DNA of 64,000 bases. Source: Gammaproteobacteria bacterium. GTDB lineage: Bacteria > Pseudomonadota > Gammaproteobacteria > Steroidobacterales > Rariloculaceae. Of the stretch, positions 38,074-49,766 are shown piece by piece. The notes under the pieces are model-generated. The model ran no database searches. It saw only the letters and a program-made list of their open reading frames with translations, and was not told the origin of the DNA. The translations under genes and the position numbers were made by a program. The DNA lies in the NCBI GenBank assembly GCA_022819855.1, contig JAJEGN010000014.1, positions 64,501-128,500 on the forward strand. Reading direction: 5' to 3'. Within the stretch, counting starts at the first letter, position 1. The number at the start of each line of letters is the position of its first letter.

Positions 38074-39067
38074 CGACGAAGCATTGGGCGAGTTCGAACT
38101 CATCGAACGCTATTTCGGGCGCCGGTCAGGCGCCGGCCTGGCATCGCCCGCGGAAGGGCGGCCGGGCCCCGACGGAGTCCTGGTCGGGATCGGCGACGAC
38201 GCGGCCGTCATCGATGCCGAGGGACCGCTTGCGATCGCGGCCGATACGCTGGTCGCGGGCACCCACTTTCCGGCCGATTTTCCGGGCGACCGGGTCGGCT
38301 ACCGCGTCCTGGCCGTCAACCTCAGCGACCTGGCGGCGATGGGCGCGCGACCTCGCTGGGCGACGCTGGCCCTGACCTTGCCGGATGTCGACGGGGCCTG
38401 GCTTGCGGATTTCTCGAAGGGGTTCTTCGAGCTTGCGAACCGGCATGGCGTCAAACTCATAGGCGGCGATCTGACGCGCGGCCCGCTCGCGGCGACGGTA
38501 CAGATCATGGGCGCCGTGGATCCTGACATCATGACGACGCGCGGCGCGGGCAGGATCGGCGACGACATCTACCTGACCGGGACGCTCGGCGACGCGGCCG
38601 CGGGACTCGAGTCGCTCAGCGGTTGCCCGCTGTCCGACGATGCCGTTCGCACAAGGCTCGAGAACCGGTTCGCGCGTCCCGACGCGCGCGTCGCCGAGGG
38701 TCTTGCGCTCGCGCCGCTTGCGAACGCCGCGATCGACATCTCCGACGGACTCATCGCCGACCTCGGGCACATCTGCACGCGCAGCGGCTGCGGGGCGATC
38801 GTCGACGTGGAGAACGTTCCGCTCTCGACGGAACTTCGCGCCGCGTGCACGCCCGACCAGGCCCTGGCCCACGCGCTCGGCGGCGGCGACGACCATGAAC
38901 TGTGTTTCACGGCGCCCGAGGGCCGATCCGAGGCGCTACAGGCCGCGCTGCACCCGACCGGCACAAGGCTCACGCGAATCGGCAGACTGGTTGCCGGCAG
39001 CGGTGTCGAACTGCGTCGGAGCGGCGAACCGTACCGCGCCGCAGCAACTGGATACGCCCATTTCTGA
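38054..39067 (+). CDS. thiL: Thiamine-monophosphate kinase
   Basis: Makes thiamine diphosphate, the cofactor of the IlvI enzyme in this window. The 337 aa product has GIGDDAAVI, the NLSDLAAMGA metal/ATP motif, and ISDGLIADLGHI. The start at ATG 38054 has GGAG 7 bases upstream and lies inside the end of nusB. pgpA starts one base after its stop. Confidence 0.95.
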   Translation: MAGSRDDDEALGEFELIERYFGRRSGAGLASPAEGRPGPDGVLVGIGDDAAVIDAEGPLAIAADTLVAGTHFPADFPGDRVGYRVLAVNLSDLAAMGARPRWATLALTLPDVDGAWLADFSKGFFELANRHGVKLIGGDLTRGPLAATVQIMGAVDPDIMTTRGAGRIGDDIYLTGTLGDAAAGLESLSGCPLSDDAVRTRLENRFARPDARVAEGLALAPLANAAIDISDGLIADLGHICTRSGCGAIVDVENVPLSTELRAACTPDQALAHALGGGDDHELCFTAPEGRSEALQAALHPTGTRLTRIGRLVAGSGVELRRSGEPYRAAATGYAHF

Positions 39068-39068
39068 C

Positions 39069-39548
39069 ATGGCGAGCGCACCCGTCAGTCCTCGAATTCT
39101 CCGCGACCCCGTTCACCTGCTTGCCACGGGCTTCGGCAGCGGCCTCGTGCCGTGGGCGCCCGGCACGGCGGGCAGCCTGCTTGCGCTCGCACCGGTCTGG
39201 CTCATGTTCGATCTGCCGCTGCCCTGGCGGGTCGCCGTGGCGCTCGCGGTCGTCGTGTCGGGCGTTTGGGTGTGCGGGGAAAGCGCGCGGCGTCTCGCAG
39301 TTCACGATCACCCGGCGATCGTGCTCGACGAAATCGCGGCGATGCTGCTGCTGGCCGTGTTCCTCGAGCCAAGTGTCCCGTGGCTGCTGGCGGCGTTGGT
39401 GCTGTTTCGGCTCTTCGACATCGCCAAGCCCTGGCCGATCCGCGCCGTGGACCGGTCGGTTTCAGGCGGAGTGGGCATCATGCTCGACGATGTGCTCGCG
39501 GCCGCTTACGCGGCGATCTGCCTCGCCGGAATCGATTTCCTCGTTTGA
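39069..39548 (+). CDS. pgpA: Phosphatidylglycerophosphatase A
   Basis: Membrane enzyme dephosphorylating phosphatidylglycerol phosphate. The 159 aa product has GFGSGLVPWAPGTAGSL at the start, HDHPAIVLDEIAAML (acidic catalytic motif), FRLFDIAKPWPI and several hydrophobic helices. Start ATG 39069 directly follows the thiL stop. Last gene of the nrdR-rib-nus-thi run; convergent with xseB, 6 bases between stops, no terminator seen. Confidence 0.94.
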   Translation: MASAPVSPRILRDPVHLLATGFGSGLVPWAPGTAGSLLALAPVWLMFDLPLPWRVAVALAVVVSGVWVCGESARRLAVHDHPAIVLDEIAAMLLLAVFLEPSVPWLLAALVLFRLFDIAKPWPIRAVDRSVSGGVGIMLDDVLAAAYAAICLAGIDFLV

Positions 39549-39554
39549 GAGCGC

Positions 39555-39800
39555 TCAGTCCTCGCCCGCCGCCTCGAAGGGTTCAGGTTCCGCATCGGCG
39601 CTCGACTTGAGCAGGATCTCGACCTTCTGTTCGGCTTCCTTGAGCGTCGCCTGGCATTGCCGCGTCAGCTTGACACCGCGCTCGAACTCCTTGAGCGCCT
39701 GCTCGAGCGACAGTTCGCCGCTCTCGAGGTTCGCGACCACGGCCTCGAGTTGCTCGAGCGACTTCTCAAGTTGCGAGAGATTGTCGGTCTGCTCGGTCAT
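39555..39800 (-). CDS. xseB: Exodeoxyribonuclease VII small subunit
   Basis: The 81 aa product from ATG 39800 has the XseB pattern: [36 protein letters not shown], here split by residue as [18 protein letters not shown] and [18 protein letters not shown]. The frame extends upstream but the added residues are not XseB-like. The usual downstream partners ispA and dxs are absent here; the next gene in the direction of transcription is convergent pgpA, so this xseB is solitary. The large subunit XseA is not in the window. Confidence 0.9.
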   Translation of the reverse strand: MTEQTDNLSQLEKSLEQLEAVVANLESGELSLEQALKEFERGVKLTRQCQATLKEAEQKVEILLKSSADAEPEPFEAAGED

Positions 39801-39972
39801 TTGAATTGCTGGACGTGGCAATAGCGCCAACCATACAGGAACGACCGGCGCTTGCGGACACTTGCGCGGCGAACCCGGGTCGTGGCGTCGATCGTATTCG
39901 ACCACGGCCCGGTTCACCCGGCGCTCAGCCGCGCGTGTCGTCTCGAAGTGCTCTGAAACCGTTCCGTTCGGT

Positions 39973-42240
<2,268 letters not shown>

Positions 42241-42283
42241 TCATGCGTTCATGCCGACCCGCACGGACGACACCCTCGCGGCG

Positions 42284-42312
42284 ACGTCCCCCGGAAGCTG
42301 TGGGGGGGACGT
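42284..42312 (-). promoter_or_regulatory. Hairpin at the 5-prime end of the predicted katG transcript
   Basis: ACGTCCCCC (42284-42292) pairs with GGGGGACGT (42304-42312), loop 11 bases. On the minus strand it starts at or just after the transcription start expected from the promoter at 42312-42340, so the katG mRNA would begin with a stable stem. This can protect RNA from 5-prime decay; that role is inference. Confidence 0.4.
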
Positions 42313-42340
42313 TTATATGATGCCGAATAGAGTTGGTCAA
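42312..42340 (-). promoter_or_regulatory. Sigma70-type promoter of katG
   Basis: On the minus strand: -35 TTGACC (42340-42335), a 17-base spacer, and -10 TATAAA (42317-42312). Five of six positions match consensus at each box. It points at katG, leaving a leader of about 140 bases. The rest of the 348-base katG-parE gap holds only this, the hairpin and a weak -10 for parE. Confidence 0.65.
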
Positions 42341-42428
42341 TAGCCTGGAATCGTTCCCGCGATCCGTCGCCATGGAGCTGGCGCTCGGCGCCGTTTTCAA
42401 TCGAGGCGTTCTTTCGAGTTTCGCCCGT

Positions 42429-42456
42429 CTGAAGTGCCGGCCAAACAAGTTACAAT
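42429..42456 (+). promoter_or_regulatory. Possible parE promoter
   Basis: A good -10 box TACAAT (42451-42456) with a poor -35 (CTGAAG, 42429-42434) at 16 bases. It would start transcription about 48 bases before the parE ATG. Only the -10 is convincing. Confidence 0.3.
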
Positions 42457-42510
42457 CGTACTACTCCGACCGGATCGGGCATGCGGCCGCCCGAACGCGG
42501 AGCGCCATCG

Positions 42511-44397
42511 ATGAGCAAGAGTTACCGCGCTGCCGACATCGAAGTCCTTAGCGGGCTGGAGCCCGTGCGCCGCCGGCCCGCCATGTACACCGACACCACG
42601 CGGCCGAATCACCTGGCCCACGAGGTCGTCGACAACAGCGTCGACGAGGCCATCGAGGGCTACGCGAAGAAAATCTGCGTGCGCCTGTTCAGCGACGGTT
42701 CGCTCGAGGTCGAGGACGACGGGCGCGGCATGCCCGTCGACATGCACCCGAAGGAGAACATGCCCGGGGTCGAGCTGATCCTCACGAAGCTGCACTCCGG
42801 CGGCAAGTTCTCGAACAAGAACTACCGGTTCTCGGGAGGCTTGCACGGCGTGGGCGTGTCGGTCGTCAACGCGCTGTCGAAGAACCTCGAAATCTGGATC
42901 AAGCGCGACGGCGGCGAATACAACATGAGCTTCGTCAACGGCCGCCGCCAGGGCGCGCTCGAGACGGTAGGCAAGGTCGGCAAGGCGAACACGGGGACGA
43001 CGATCCGATTCTGGCCGGATCCGCAATACTTCGATACGGTGGCGTTTTCGCTTTCCCGGCTCAGGCACATGCTCAGGGCGAAGGCCGTGCTCTGTCCGGG
43101 GCTCAAAGTCACGCTCGAAAACGAGAAGGCGGGATCCGCCGAGACCTGGCACTATGACGAGGGCCTCGAGCAGTATCTGAACGAGAGCCTCGTGGCCGGC
43201 CAATGGCTGCCGGAGGACGCGTTCGCCGGGCACATGGAAGGCAAGCGCGAGGCGCTCGACTGGGCGCTCGTCTGGCGAGTCGACGACGAGCCCGGGGTCA
43301 CCGAAAGCTACGTCAACCTGATTCCCACGCCCCAGGGCGGCACCCACGTCAACGGCTTGCGTTCGGGACTCACCGAAGCGCTCCGCGAGTTCTGTGATTT
43401 TCGCGGTCTGCTGCCGCGCGGCATGAAGCTCGCGCCCGAAGATGTCTGGGACGGCGTGAGCTTCATCCTGGCGGTGAAGATGGAGGACCCGCAGTTCGCG
43501 GGACAGACGAAGGAACGGCTCGGCTCGCGCCAATGTGCAACTTTCGTTTCCGGGGTCATCAAGGACAAGTTTGCGATCTGGCTGAACCAGCACCCGGAAA
43601 CCGGCGACGAGATCGCCGCGGGGGCGATCGCAAGGGCGCAACAGCGCGTCAAGGCGGCAAAAAAGGTCGTGCGCAAGCGCGTCGTCTCGGGCCCCGCCCT
43701 GCCCGGCAAGCTCGCCGACTGCACGCTGCAGGAGCCTGCGCTGACGGAACTGTTTCTCGTTGAGGGCGACTCCGCGGGCGGGTCGGCGAAACAGGCACGC
43801 GATCGCGAGCGCCAGGCCGTGATGCCCCTGCGAGGCAAGATCCTCAACACCTGGGAAGTCGATACGGCGGAGTTGCTCGGGTCCCAGGAAGTCCACAACA
43901 TCAGCGTCGCGCTCGGCGTGGACCCGGCCACCGGCGAACTCGACGGGCTGCGCTATCACAAGATCTGCATCCTGGCCGATGCCGACTCCGATGGCCTGCA
44001 CATTGCGACGCTGCTGTGCGCCTTGTTCCTGCGGCATTTCCGCTCGCTCGTCGAGGCGGGTCACGTGTTCGTGGCCATGCCGCCGCTGTATCGCATCGAT
44101 GCCGGCAAGGACGTCCACTATGCCCTCGATGACGCCGAGCGCGACATGATCGTCGGCCGGATCGAGGCCGAGAAGAAGCGCGCTGCGGTGACGGTAACGC
44201 GCTTCAAGGGCCTGGGAGAGATGGATCCGACCCAGCTTCGCGAGACGACGATGGCCGCGGAGACCCGCCGGCTCGTGCAGCTCACGCTCGACGGCGCAGA
44301 CGACCCGGTGCAGCTCATGGACATGCTGCTCGCGAAGAAACGCGCCCCGGACCGGCGCGAATGGCTGCAGGAGAAGGGCAATCTCGCGGAACTGTGA
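42511..44397 (+). CDS. parE: DNA topoisomerase IV subunit B
   Basis: ATPase subunit of topoisomerase IV, which unlinks daughter chromosomes. The 628 aa product has the GHKL ATP site (VVDNSVDEAIEGYA, DDGRGMPVD, GGLHGVGVSVVNAL), the transducer lysine region, and the TOPRIM motifs ELFLVEGDSAGGSAKQ and ILADADSDG. It lacks the long insertion typical of many GyrB proteins, which supports ParE. ATG 42511 gives the standard start; the frame is open 30 bases upstream. parC follows after 78 bases. Confidence 0.95.
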   Translation: MSKSYRAADIEVLSGLEPVRRRPAMYTDTTRPNHLAHEVVDNSVDEAIEGYAKKICVRLFSDGSLEVEDDGRGMPVDMHPKENMPGVELILTKLHSGGKFSNKNYRFSGGLHGVGVSVVNALSKNLEIWIKRDGGEYNMSFVNGRRQGALETVGKVGKANTGTTIRFWPDPQYFDTVAFSLSRLRHMLRAKAVLCPGLKVTLENEKAGSAETWHYDEGLEQYLNESLVAGQWLPEDAFAGHMEGKREALDWALVWRVDDEPGVTESYVNLIPTPQGGTHVNGLRSGLTEALREFCDFRGLLPRGMKLAPEDVWDGVSFILAVKMEDPQFAGQTKERLGSRQCATFVSGVIKDKFAIWLNQHPETGDEIAAGAIARAQQRVKAAKKVVRKRVVSGPALPGKLADCTLQEPALTELFLVEGDSAGGSAKQARDRERQAVMPLRGKILNTWEVDTAELLGSQEVHNISVALGVDPATGELDGLRYHKICILADADSDGLHIATLLCALFLRHFRSLVEAGHVFVAMPPLYRIDAGKDVHYALDDAERDMIVGRIEAEKKRAAVTVTRFKGLGEMDPTQLRETTMAAETRRLVQLTLDGADDPVQLMDMLLAKKRAPDRREWLQEKGNLAEL

Positions 44398-44475
44398 TGC
44401 GGCGAGGCGGTCGTCCGCCCCGTACGGCGGAGCCCATGCCACGGGCTGCGGCACAACACAACTGAGGCAGCGATC

Positions 44476-46710
44476 ATGAAGGTGCAGGAACTCAACTTCG
44501 ACGGCATCGAGCGTGTGCCTATGGCGAGGTTTACCGAGAAGGCCTACCTCGACTACTCGATGTACGTCATCCTCGACCGCGCATTGCCGCACATCGGCGA
44601 CGGCCTGAAGCCCGTGCAGCGGCGCATCGTGTACGCGATGAGCGATCTCGGGCTGTCATCGGGCTCGAAGCCGAAAAAGGCGGCGCGCACCGTCGGCGAC
44701 GTGCTCGGCAAGTTTCACCCGCACGGCGATTCGGCGTGCTACGAAGCCATGGTGCACATGGCGCAGCCGTTCAGCTACCGCTATCCGATCGTCGACGGCC
44801 ACGGCAACTGGGGTTCGCAGGACGACCCGAAATCGTTCGCCGCGATGCGTTATACGGAGGCGAAGCTCACCGCCTATGCGCGCGTGCTGCTCGCCGAGCT
44901 CGGTCAGGGCACCGTCGACTGGGTCGCGAATTTCGACGGCACGCTCAAGGAGCCTTCGCTGCTGCCGGCGGCCCTGCCGAACCTGCTGCTCAACGGTACG
45001 AGCGGGATCGCGGTCGGCATGTCGACCGACGTGCCGCCGCACCACATTCGCGAGGTCGCGGCTGCGCTGATCCGGCTGCTGGATCGACCGCGCAGTTCCT
45101 TGCCCGAGCTCATGGAACACATTCGGGGTCCGGACTTCCCGACCGGCGGCATGCTCGTATCCAGTGCGAGCGACATCGAGCAGGTTTACGCGACGGGAAC
45201 GGGATCGCTGCGCCTGCGTGCCTGCTGGGAGAAGGAGAACGGCGAAATCGTCGTCACGCAGCTTCCTTTCCAGACCTCCGGCGCCAAGGTGCTGGAGCAG
45301 ATCGCAACCCAGATGCGCGCGAAAAAGCTGCCGATGATGGACGACCTGCGCGACGAATCCGACCACGAATGTCCGACGCGCCTGGTGCTGACGCCGCGCT
45401 CCAACCGCGTCGACGTCGAAAGGCTCATGAGCCACCTGTTCGCGACGACCGATCTCGAGCGTACCGTGCGCGTCAATTGCAACGTCATCGGCGTCGACGG
45501 CCTGCCGCGCGTCTATGGGCTCAAGGCCCTGCTCGAGGAGTGGCTCGGTTTCCGCAAGGCAACTGTGCGGCGCCGGCTCGAGCATCGTCTCGGCCGAGTG
45601 TCGGCGCGCCTGCACGTTCTCGAAGGCCTCCTGATCGCCTACCTCAACATCGACGAGGTGATCGCGATCATCCGCGAGGAGGACAAGCCGAAGCCGGTGC
45701 TGATGCAACGGTTCCGCCTCACCGATGCCCAGGCGGAATCGATCCTGGAACTGAAGCTGCGGCACCTTGCGAAGCTCGAGGAGATGAAGCTCAGCACCGA
45801 GCAATCCGACCTCGAAGCCGAACGGGAGGAACTCGAGGCGACGCTGCAATCGCCACAGAAGCTCAACGGCCTCATCAAGCGCGAGATTGCGGAGCTTGCC
45901 GAAACCCATGGGGACGAGCGGCGCACGGTAATCGAGAAGGATGCGTCGGCGGCGCAGGCGATCGCGGAGTCGGAACTCGTGACGAGCGATCCCGTCACCG
46001 TGATCCTGTCAAAGCACGGTTGGGCGCGGGCCGCCAAGGGCCACGAGATCGACGCCGAAGCGCTCTCCTACCGGTCGGGGGACGGGTTTCTCGCCGCGGC
46101 GCCGGGCCGCAGCAACCAGTTCGCGGTATTCATCGACAGCACAGGGCGTGCGTACAGCCTGCCGGCGCACACGCTGCCCTCGGCCCGCGGCCAGGGCGAA
46201 CCGCTGTCAGGCCATGTCAATCCCCCGGACGGCGCGAGCTTCTGCACGGTGCTGATCGGCGCTCCCGAGGACCGCTGGATTCTCGCGTCGTCGGCCGGTT
46301 ACGGATTCGTCGTCAGGCTCGAGGACCTGCACTCGCGCACCAAGGCCGGCAAGGCGGTGCTCCGCGTGCCGGAGGGGCATACCGTCGTTGCGGCGGCGCC
46401 GGTCGGCGAGAAGGCGCAATGGATCGCCGCGGCGTCGAGCGACGGGCGCCTGCTCGCGTTCGATCTCGATGAGTTGCCCGTACTCGCCAGGGGCAAGGGA
46501 AGCAGGATGATGGGGCTGCCGCCGGCCTCGGGCGCGACGCTCGCCGGCGTCTGCGCGTTCGGTGAGCGTCAGCGCGTCAGGATCAAGGCCCTGGACCGCT
46601 GGATGACGCTCAAATACAAGGACCTCGACCGCTACCGCGGCAACCGGGGCCGCCGCGGACTGCTCTTGCCGCGCGGCTGGCAGAAAGTCGAGCGCGTGGC
46701 GAGAGGATAA
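44476..46710 (+). CDS. parC: DNA topoisomerase IV subunit A
   Basis: DNA-cleaving subunit of topoisomerase IV. The 744 aa product has the catalytic tyrosine in [10 protein letters not shown], and the quinolone-determining region [14 protein letters not shown] with the wild-type Ser and Glu. It has a coiled tower (about 430-490) and a C-terminal beta-pinwheel. The GyrA-box typical of gyrase is not present, which fits ParC. Directly downstream of parE. Confidence 0.95.
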   Translation: MKVQELNFDGIERVPMARFTEKAYLDYSMYVILDRALPHIGDGLKPVQRRIVYAMSDLGLSSGSKPKKAARTVGDVLGKFHPHGDSACYEAMVHMAQPFSYRYPIVDGHGNWGSQDDPKSFAAMRYTEAKLTAYARVLLAELGQGTVDWVANFDGTLKEPSLLPAALPNLLLNGTSGIAVGMSTDVPPHHIREVAAALIRLLDRPRSSLPELMEHIRGPDFPTGGMLVSSASDIEQVYATGTGSLRLRACWEKENGEIVVTQLPFQTSGAKVLEQIATQMRAKKLPMMDDLRDESDHECPTRLVLTPRSNRVDVERLMSHLFATTDLERTVRVNCNVIGVDGLPRVYGLKALLEEWLGFRKATVRRRLEHRLGRVSARLHVLEGLLIAYLNIDEVIAIIREEDKPKPVLMQRFRLTDAQAESILELKLRHLAKLEEMKLSTEQSDLEAEREELEATLQSPQKLNGLIKREIAELAETHGDERRTVIEKDASAAQAIAESELVTSDPVTVILSKHGWARAAKGHEIDAEALSYRSGDGFLAAAPGRSNQFAVFIDSTGRAYSLPAHTLPSARGQGEPLSGHVNPPDGASFCTVLIGAPEDRWILASSAGYGFVVRLEDLHSRTKAGKAVLRVPEGHTVVAAAPVGEKAQWIAAASSDGRLLAFDLDELPVLARGKGSRMMGLPPASGATLAGVCAFGERQRVRIKALDRWMTLKYKDLDRYRGNRGRRGLLLPRGWQKVERVARG

Positions 46711-46754
46711 CGCCCGCACGTCCACCAGTCCCCACCGGACCGCAAGCGACTGAT

Positions 46755-46815
46755 CGCAACCGTTTCTCCCGAACACCTTCGAACCTGCTCGGCTTGAGCG
46801 GGAGAAACGGTTGCG
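46755..46815. repeat. Perfect 17-base inverted repeat between parC and epmB
   Basis: CGCAACCGTTTCTCCCG (46755-46771) and CGGGAGAAACGGTTGCG (46799-46815) are exact reverse complements around a 27-base loop that itself contains TTCGAA. It sits between convergent genes. There is no T-run after either arm, so it is not a standard intrinsic terminator. It could be a factor-dependent terminator, mRNA end hairpin, or a small mobile or REP-like repeat. Confidence 0.7.
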
Positions 46816-46854
46816 AGTAGCCGCGTGGCCCGCAGTCGCGAGCACACCCACCGC

Positions 46855-47886
46855 TCAGAGCGGCATCTTGCTCGACGCTCCGGGAATTTCTCGAACGAGT
46901 TTCGGAACGAGGTAACCGGGGAGTTCCGCCCGCAAGTCGGCAAGCAAGGAGCGTGCCCGCTCGTCGGCGACCTCGAAATGCGCCGTGCCCGTGACCGGAT
47001 CGAGCGCGTTCAGATAGTACGGCAGCACGCCGCAGTCGAAGAGCCGACGGCTGAGATTCGCGAGCGTTGCCGCGTCGTCGTTGACGCCGCGCAGCACCAC
47101 CGACTGGTTGAGCAGCAGGTCCGCCGGTCCTGCCAGCTCGCGAAGCGCGACCTCCACGCTGTCGTCGAGTTCGTTGGCGTGGTTGCAATGGACGACCACG
47201 ACGATCCGTGCCGAGCTTCGCCCGAGCAGTGCGAGCAGCCCCGTATCGACGCGCTCCGGGATCATGACGGGGAAGCGCGTGTGAATGCGGATGCTGCGGA
47301 CCGAGTCGATAGTGTCGAGCGCGTCGAACAGGGTTTGAAGGCCCCGGTTCGAAACGCTGAGCGGATCGCCTCCGCTCAGAATGACCTCGCCGATATCGCC
47401 GAGACTTCGAAGTTTGTCGATCGCGCCCTCCCAACCGTGGCGGGACGCGAGCTGCCCGGCGTACGGGAACTCGCGTCTGAAGCAATAGCGGCAATGGACG
47501 GGGCAGGCGCCGCTCGCGATCAGGAGCGTGCGCCCCCGGTACTTGCGGATAACGCCGTCGTCGGCGATGGCCTGTTCGCGCAATGGATCGTCGCTGAATC
47601 CGGCGGCGCGAACCTCTTCCTCGGCCCGGGGCAGGACCTGCAGCAGCAGCGGATCCTCGAGGTCGCCCTTGTGCATCCGCGCGACGAAGCCGCGCGGCAC
47701 GAGCAGCGGAAAGTCGGGCTCGCAGGCCACGGCTCGCAACCGCGCGGCCGGAATCTCGAGCAGCCGGGCCAGTTCGTCGATGTCCCGCACGGCGTCCTGC
47801 AGCACCCGTTGCCACGACGGGCGGTCGTGCCTGGCCACGTCGATGGAGCCCGTGACCGCGGGGTCGATCGAAGGTCGTTGAAACAT
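46855..47886 (-). CDS. epmB: EF-P (R)-beta-lysine-forming aminomutase
   Basis: Radical-SAM enzyme of the lysine 2,3-aminomutase family that makes (R)-beta-lysine for EF-P modification. The 343 aa product has the iron-sulfur motif CPVHCRYCFRR (C128, C132, C135), the SGGDPL motif and a PLP-domain C-terminus (PYYLNALDPVTG). It is shorter than clostridial KamA, as EpmB proteins are. Start ATG 47886; a TTG two codons earlier is less likely. Divergent from efp, 268 bases between starts. Confidence 0.93.
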   Translation of the reverse strand: MFQRPSIDPAVTGSIDVARHDRPSWQRVLQDAVRDIDELARLLEIPAARLRAVACEPDFPLLVPRGFVARMHKGDLEDPLLLQVLPRAEEEVRAAGFSDDPLREQAIADDGVIRKYRGRTLLIASGACPVHCRYCFRREFPYAGQLASRHGWEGAIDKLRSLGDIGEVILSGGDPLSVSNRGLQTLFDALDTIDSVRSIRIHTRFPVMIPERVDTGLLALLGRSSARIVVVVHCNHANELDDSVEVALRELAGPADLLLNQSVVLRGVNDDAATLANLSRRLFDCGVLPYYLNALDPVTGTAHFEVADERARSLLADLRAELPGYLVPKLVREIPGASSKMPL

Positions 47887-48027
47887 GTCCAATATCGTCG
47901 CTTAACGCAGCTTCATGTCGTTTTATGCGTCAATTGAGCAGGACTAAAGCGCATTTCCAACAAATTACGCACGGCTCCGCTCACGCCCCGGTGCTTCGGG
48001 ACGACCCTGCCGAGCGACCGTCACCGG

Positions 48028-48056
48028 TTCGCTTCATTCATTGTTGCGGTTATCAT
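48028..48056 (+). promoter_or_regulatory. Possible efp promoter
   Basis: TATCAT (48051-48056) with TTCGCT (48028-48033) at a 17-base spacing, about 90 bases before the efp ATG. The -10 matches five of six, the -35 only three of six. It is the best candidate seen in the epmB-efp divergent region. Confidence 0.3.
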
Positions 48057-48154
48057 CCGGCGTGGCGCCGGGCGCTGCCGGACGCCGCCAACACGACGCG
48101 CTGCCAGGCGACCACGATACCGCTCCGACCCCTGCTACGGATTTAGACCCTCCC

Positions 48155-48724
48155 ATGGCCAGTTATAACACCAACGAATTTCGCGGTGGCTTGAAGATCA
48201 TCATCGACTCCGACCCCTGCGTGATCATCGAGAACGAGTTCGTGAAGCCCGGCAAGGGCCAGGCCTTCAATCGCGTGAAGATCCGCAATCTCAAGACGGG
48301 CCGGGTCGTCGACCGCACGTTCAAGTCCGGCGACTCCGTCGAGGCCGCCGACGTGATCGAGCAGGAAATGGAGTACCTGTACACCGACGGCGATCTCTGG
48401 CATTTCATGGTCGCCGATACCTACGAGCAGTTCGCCGCGGACAGGTCCGCCATCGGCGATGCCGAGCAGTGGCTCAAGGAACAGGGCGTCTGCCTCATTA
48501 CGCTCTGGAACGGTTCGCCGCTGCACGTCGCGCCGCCGAATTTCGTCGAGCTCGAGATCGTCGAGACCGATCCCGGCGTCCGCGGCGATACCGCGCAGGG
48601 CGGCGTCAAGCCCGCACGGCTCGAGACCGGGGCCGTCGTGCGCGTACCGCTGTTCGTCGAGCAGGGAGAGGTCGTCAAGGTCGACACGCGGACGGGGGAG
48701 TATGTGTCGCGGGTGAAGGATTAG
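48155..48724 (+). CDS. efp: Elongation factor P
   Basis: Relieves ribosome stalling at consecutive prolines. The 189 aa product has three beta-barrel domains. The modified loop reads VKPGKGQAF with Lys34, the residue beta-lysylated by EpmA. The start ATG 48155 is the family start; the frame extends upstream with non-homologous residues. Both modification enzymes are encoded within 4 kb, epmB on one side and epmA on the other. FimV, the FHA/PEGA protein and the small acidic exported protein in this window are proline-rich and would be natural clients. Confidence 0.96.
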   Translation: MASYNTNEFRGGLKIIIDSDPCVIIENEFVKPGKGQAFNRVKIRNLKTGRVVDRTFKSGDSVEAADVIEQEMEYLYTDGDLWHFMVADTYEQFAADRSAIGDAEQWLKEQGVCLITLWNGSPLHVAPPNFVELEIVETDPGVRGDTAQGGVKPARLETGAVVRVPLFVEQGEVVKVDTRTGEYVSRVKD

Positions 48725-48806
48725 CGAGGTGGCCGCAGGCGTTCGGCATGCGCGATGAGCCAGACCGATTCGTCGGAGCAGGCATTCGGCAGACCGCCGG
48801 ATCAAA

Positions 48807-48821
48807 CACACGCAGCGTGTG
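48807..48821. repeat. Short perfect palindrome after efp
   Basis: CACACGC A GCGTGTG: 7-base arms, single-base centre, in the 239-base gap between efp and the convergent protease gene. It could be an operator or a cruciform. Nothing else supportable was seen in this gap. Confidence 0.3.
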
Positions 48822-48963
48822 CCGACTAACCAACGCGACAGGCTCTCGCCAGTGCCGGGGATTTCGAGGCGCTACAGAGTAGCGACCGAGCTGCCGGTTA
48901 CGCGCAACAGCGACTGCTCCGTACTTCAGATCACCCGGCGCCCGCCACGTTGTCTTGTTGGAC

Positions 48964-49626
48964 CTACAGCGAATCGAGCCACGCGGTCAGCGGCGCGAGC
49001 GAGGCGGCCAGCGTCCAGTAGGCATCGGTGCGGTTTTCGCCCCGTTCTGACGAGTACATCACGCTTTTCGTGACGACTCCGATGACTTCGTTTCTTGCCC
49101 TATCCCTGAGTACCGGCGAACCGCTCTGTCCTGGAAACGCCGGAAAGGGCAGTTCAAGGGCGCCGTACTCGTACGGCCCAGCGCGATGTCGATACAGAGC
49201 TTGCACGTGCCCTTTCAGCATCCGGATCCGAAGTAGCTTCTCATCGGCCAATATGGGATAGCCGACGGACAAAATGTTCTCTCCCAATGCGAAGTCGGTA
49301 AGTCCTGGGGAAGGCACACCGTGCGTGAAACAGCCGAAGTACTGTTCTTTTGTGGTGCGGTCTATGTGGAAGGCGGCCACGTCGCTGGCTTCATGAAAGC
49401 GCGTCGCCTCGATCTGCCATCTCTCCGAATCAGGACCGGCGGACGCGACCGAGAGCGCATCCATCGGAATGTCACGGATGACATGAGCTGCGGTCAGGAA
49501 GAGTCCTGGTCGTCTGAATGCGAAGCAGGTTCCGAGAACGTGTCTGGAGTCGACGGAATGGTATTCGTCCTCGCGGGCGTAGAGAAAGAAGACGCGTTCT
49601 TGAACTGAGGCAGCTTGTCCTTCCAT
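48964..49626 (-). CDS. Trypsin-like serine protease
   Basis: The 220 aa product has the chymotrypsin-fold triad: His in FLTAAHVI, Asp in SDVAAFHID, and Ser in PGQSGSPV. No signal peptide, TM or PDZ domain, so it is probably a cytoplasmic stand-alone protease of the type often found in accessory or defence-linked loci. The start at 49626 has a good GAGG ribosome site 6 bases upstream. It lies between efp and the toxin-antitoxin pair, in a segment that interrupts the EF-P gene set. Confidence 0.8.
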   Translation of the reverse strand: MEGQAASVQERVFFLYAREDEYHSVDSRHVLGTCFAFRRPGLFLTAAHVIRDIPMDALSVASAGPDSERWQIEATRFHEASDVAAFHIDRTTKEQYFGCFTHGVPSPGLTDFALGENILSVGYPILADEKLLRIRMLKGHVQALYRHRAGPYEYGALELPFPAFPGQSGSPVLRDRARNEVIGVVTKSVMYSSERGENRTDAYWTLAASLAPLTAWLDSL

Positions 49627-49760
49627 GGATCCTCGTGTTCCGTATCCAAGTTGATTTGAGCCACCGTGTCCGCGCGTTCCGGCGAAGGCATCAGATCGTC
49701 GGATCTGCGAACGTTCCTGCGTTCCGGCGGGCGCTTCGATCTATCGGCCATGGCAACCAT
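49494..49760 (-). CDS. Possible small ORF overlapping the protease start
   Basis: An open frame from ATG 49760 (or 49751, MADRSKRPPERR) runs 88 codons and overlaps the first 133 bases of the protease gene in another frame. The part upstream of the protease encodes a charged, disordered stretch. The overlapping part is probably just the shadow of the protease. It could be a short leader gene or an N-terminal extension separated by a frameshift. Weakly supported. Confidence 0.2.
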   Translation of the reverse strand: MVAMADRSKRPPERRNVRRSDDLMPSPERADTVAQINLDTEHEDPWKDKLPQFKNASSFSTPARTNTIPSTPDTFSEPASHSDDQDSS

Positions 49761-49766
49761 CCTCAC

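Noticed and set aside
42327-42343. OxyR site at the katG promoter
   Set aside because: Two ATAG words are present, but their 13-base spacing and lack of the paired CTAT elements do not fit the consensus.
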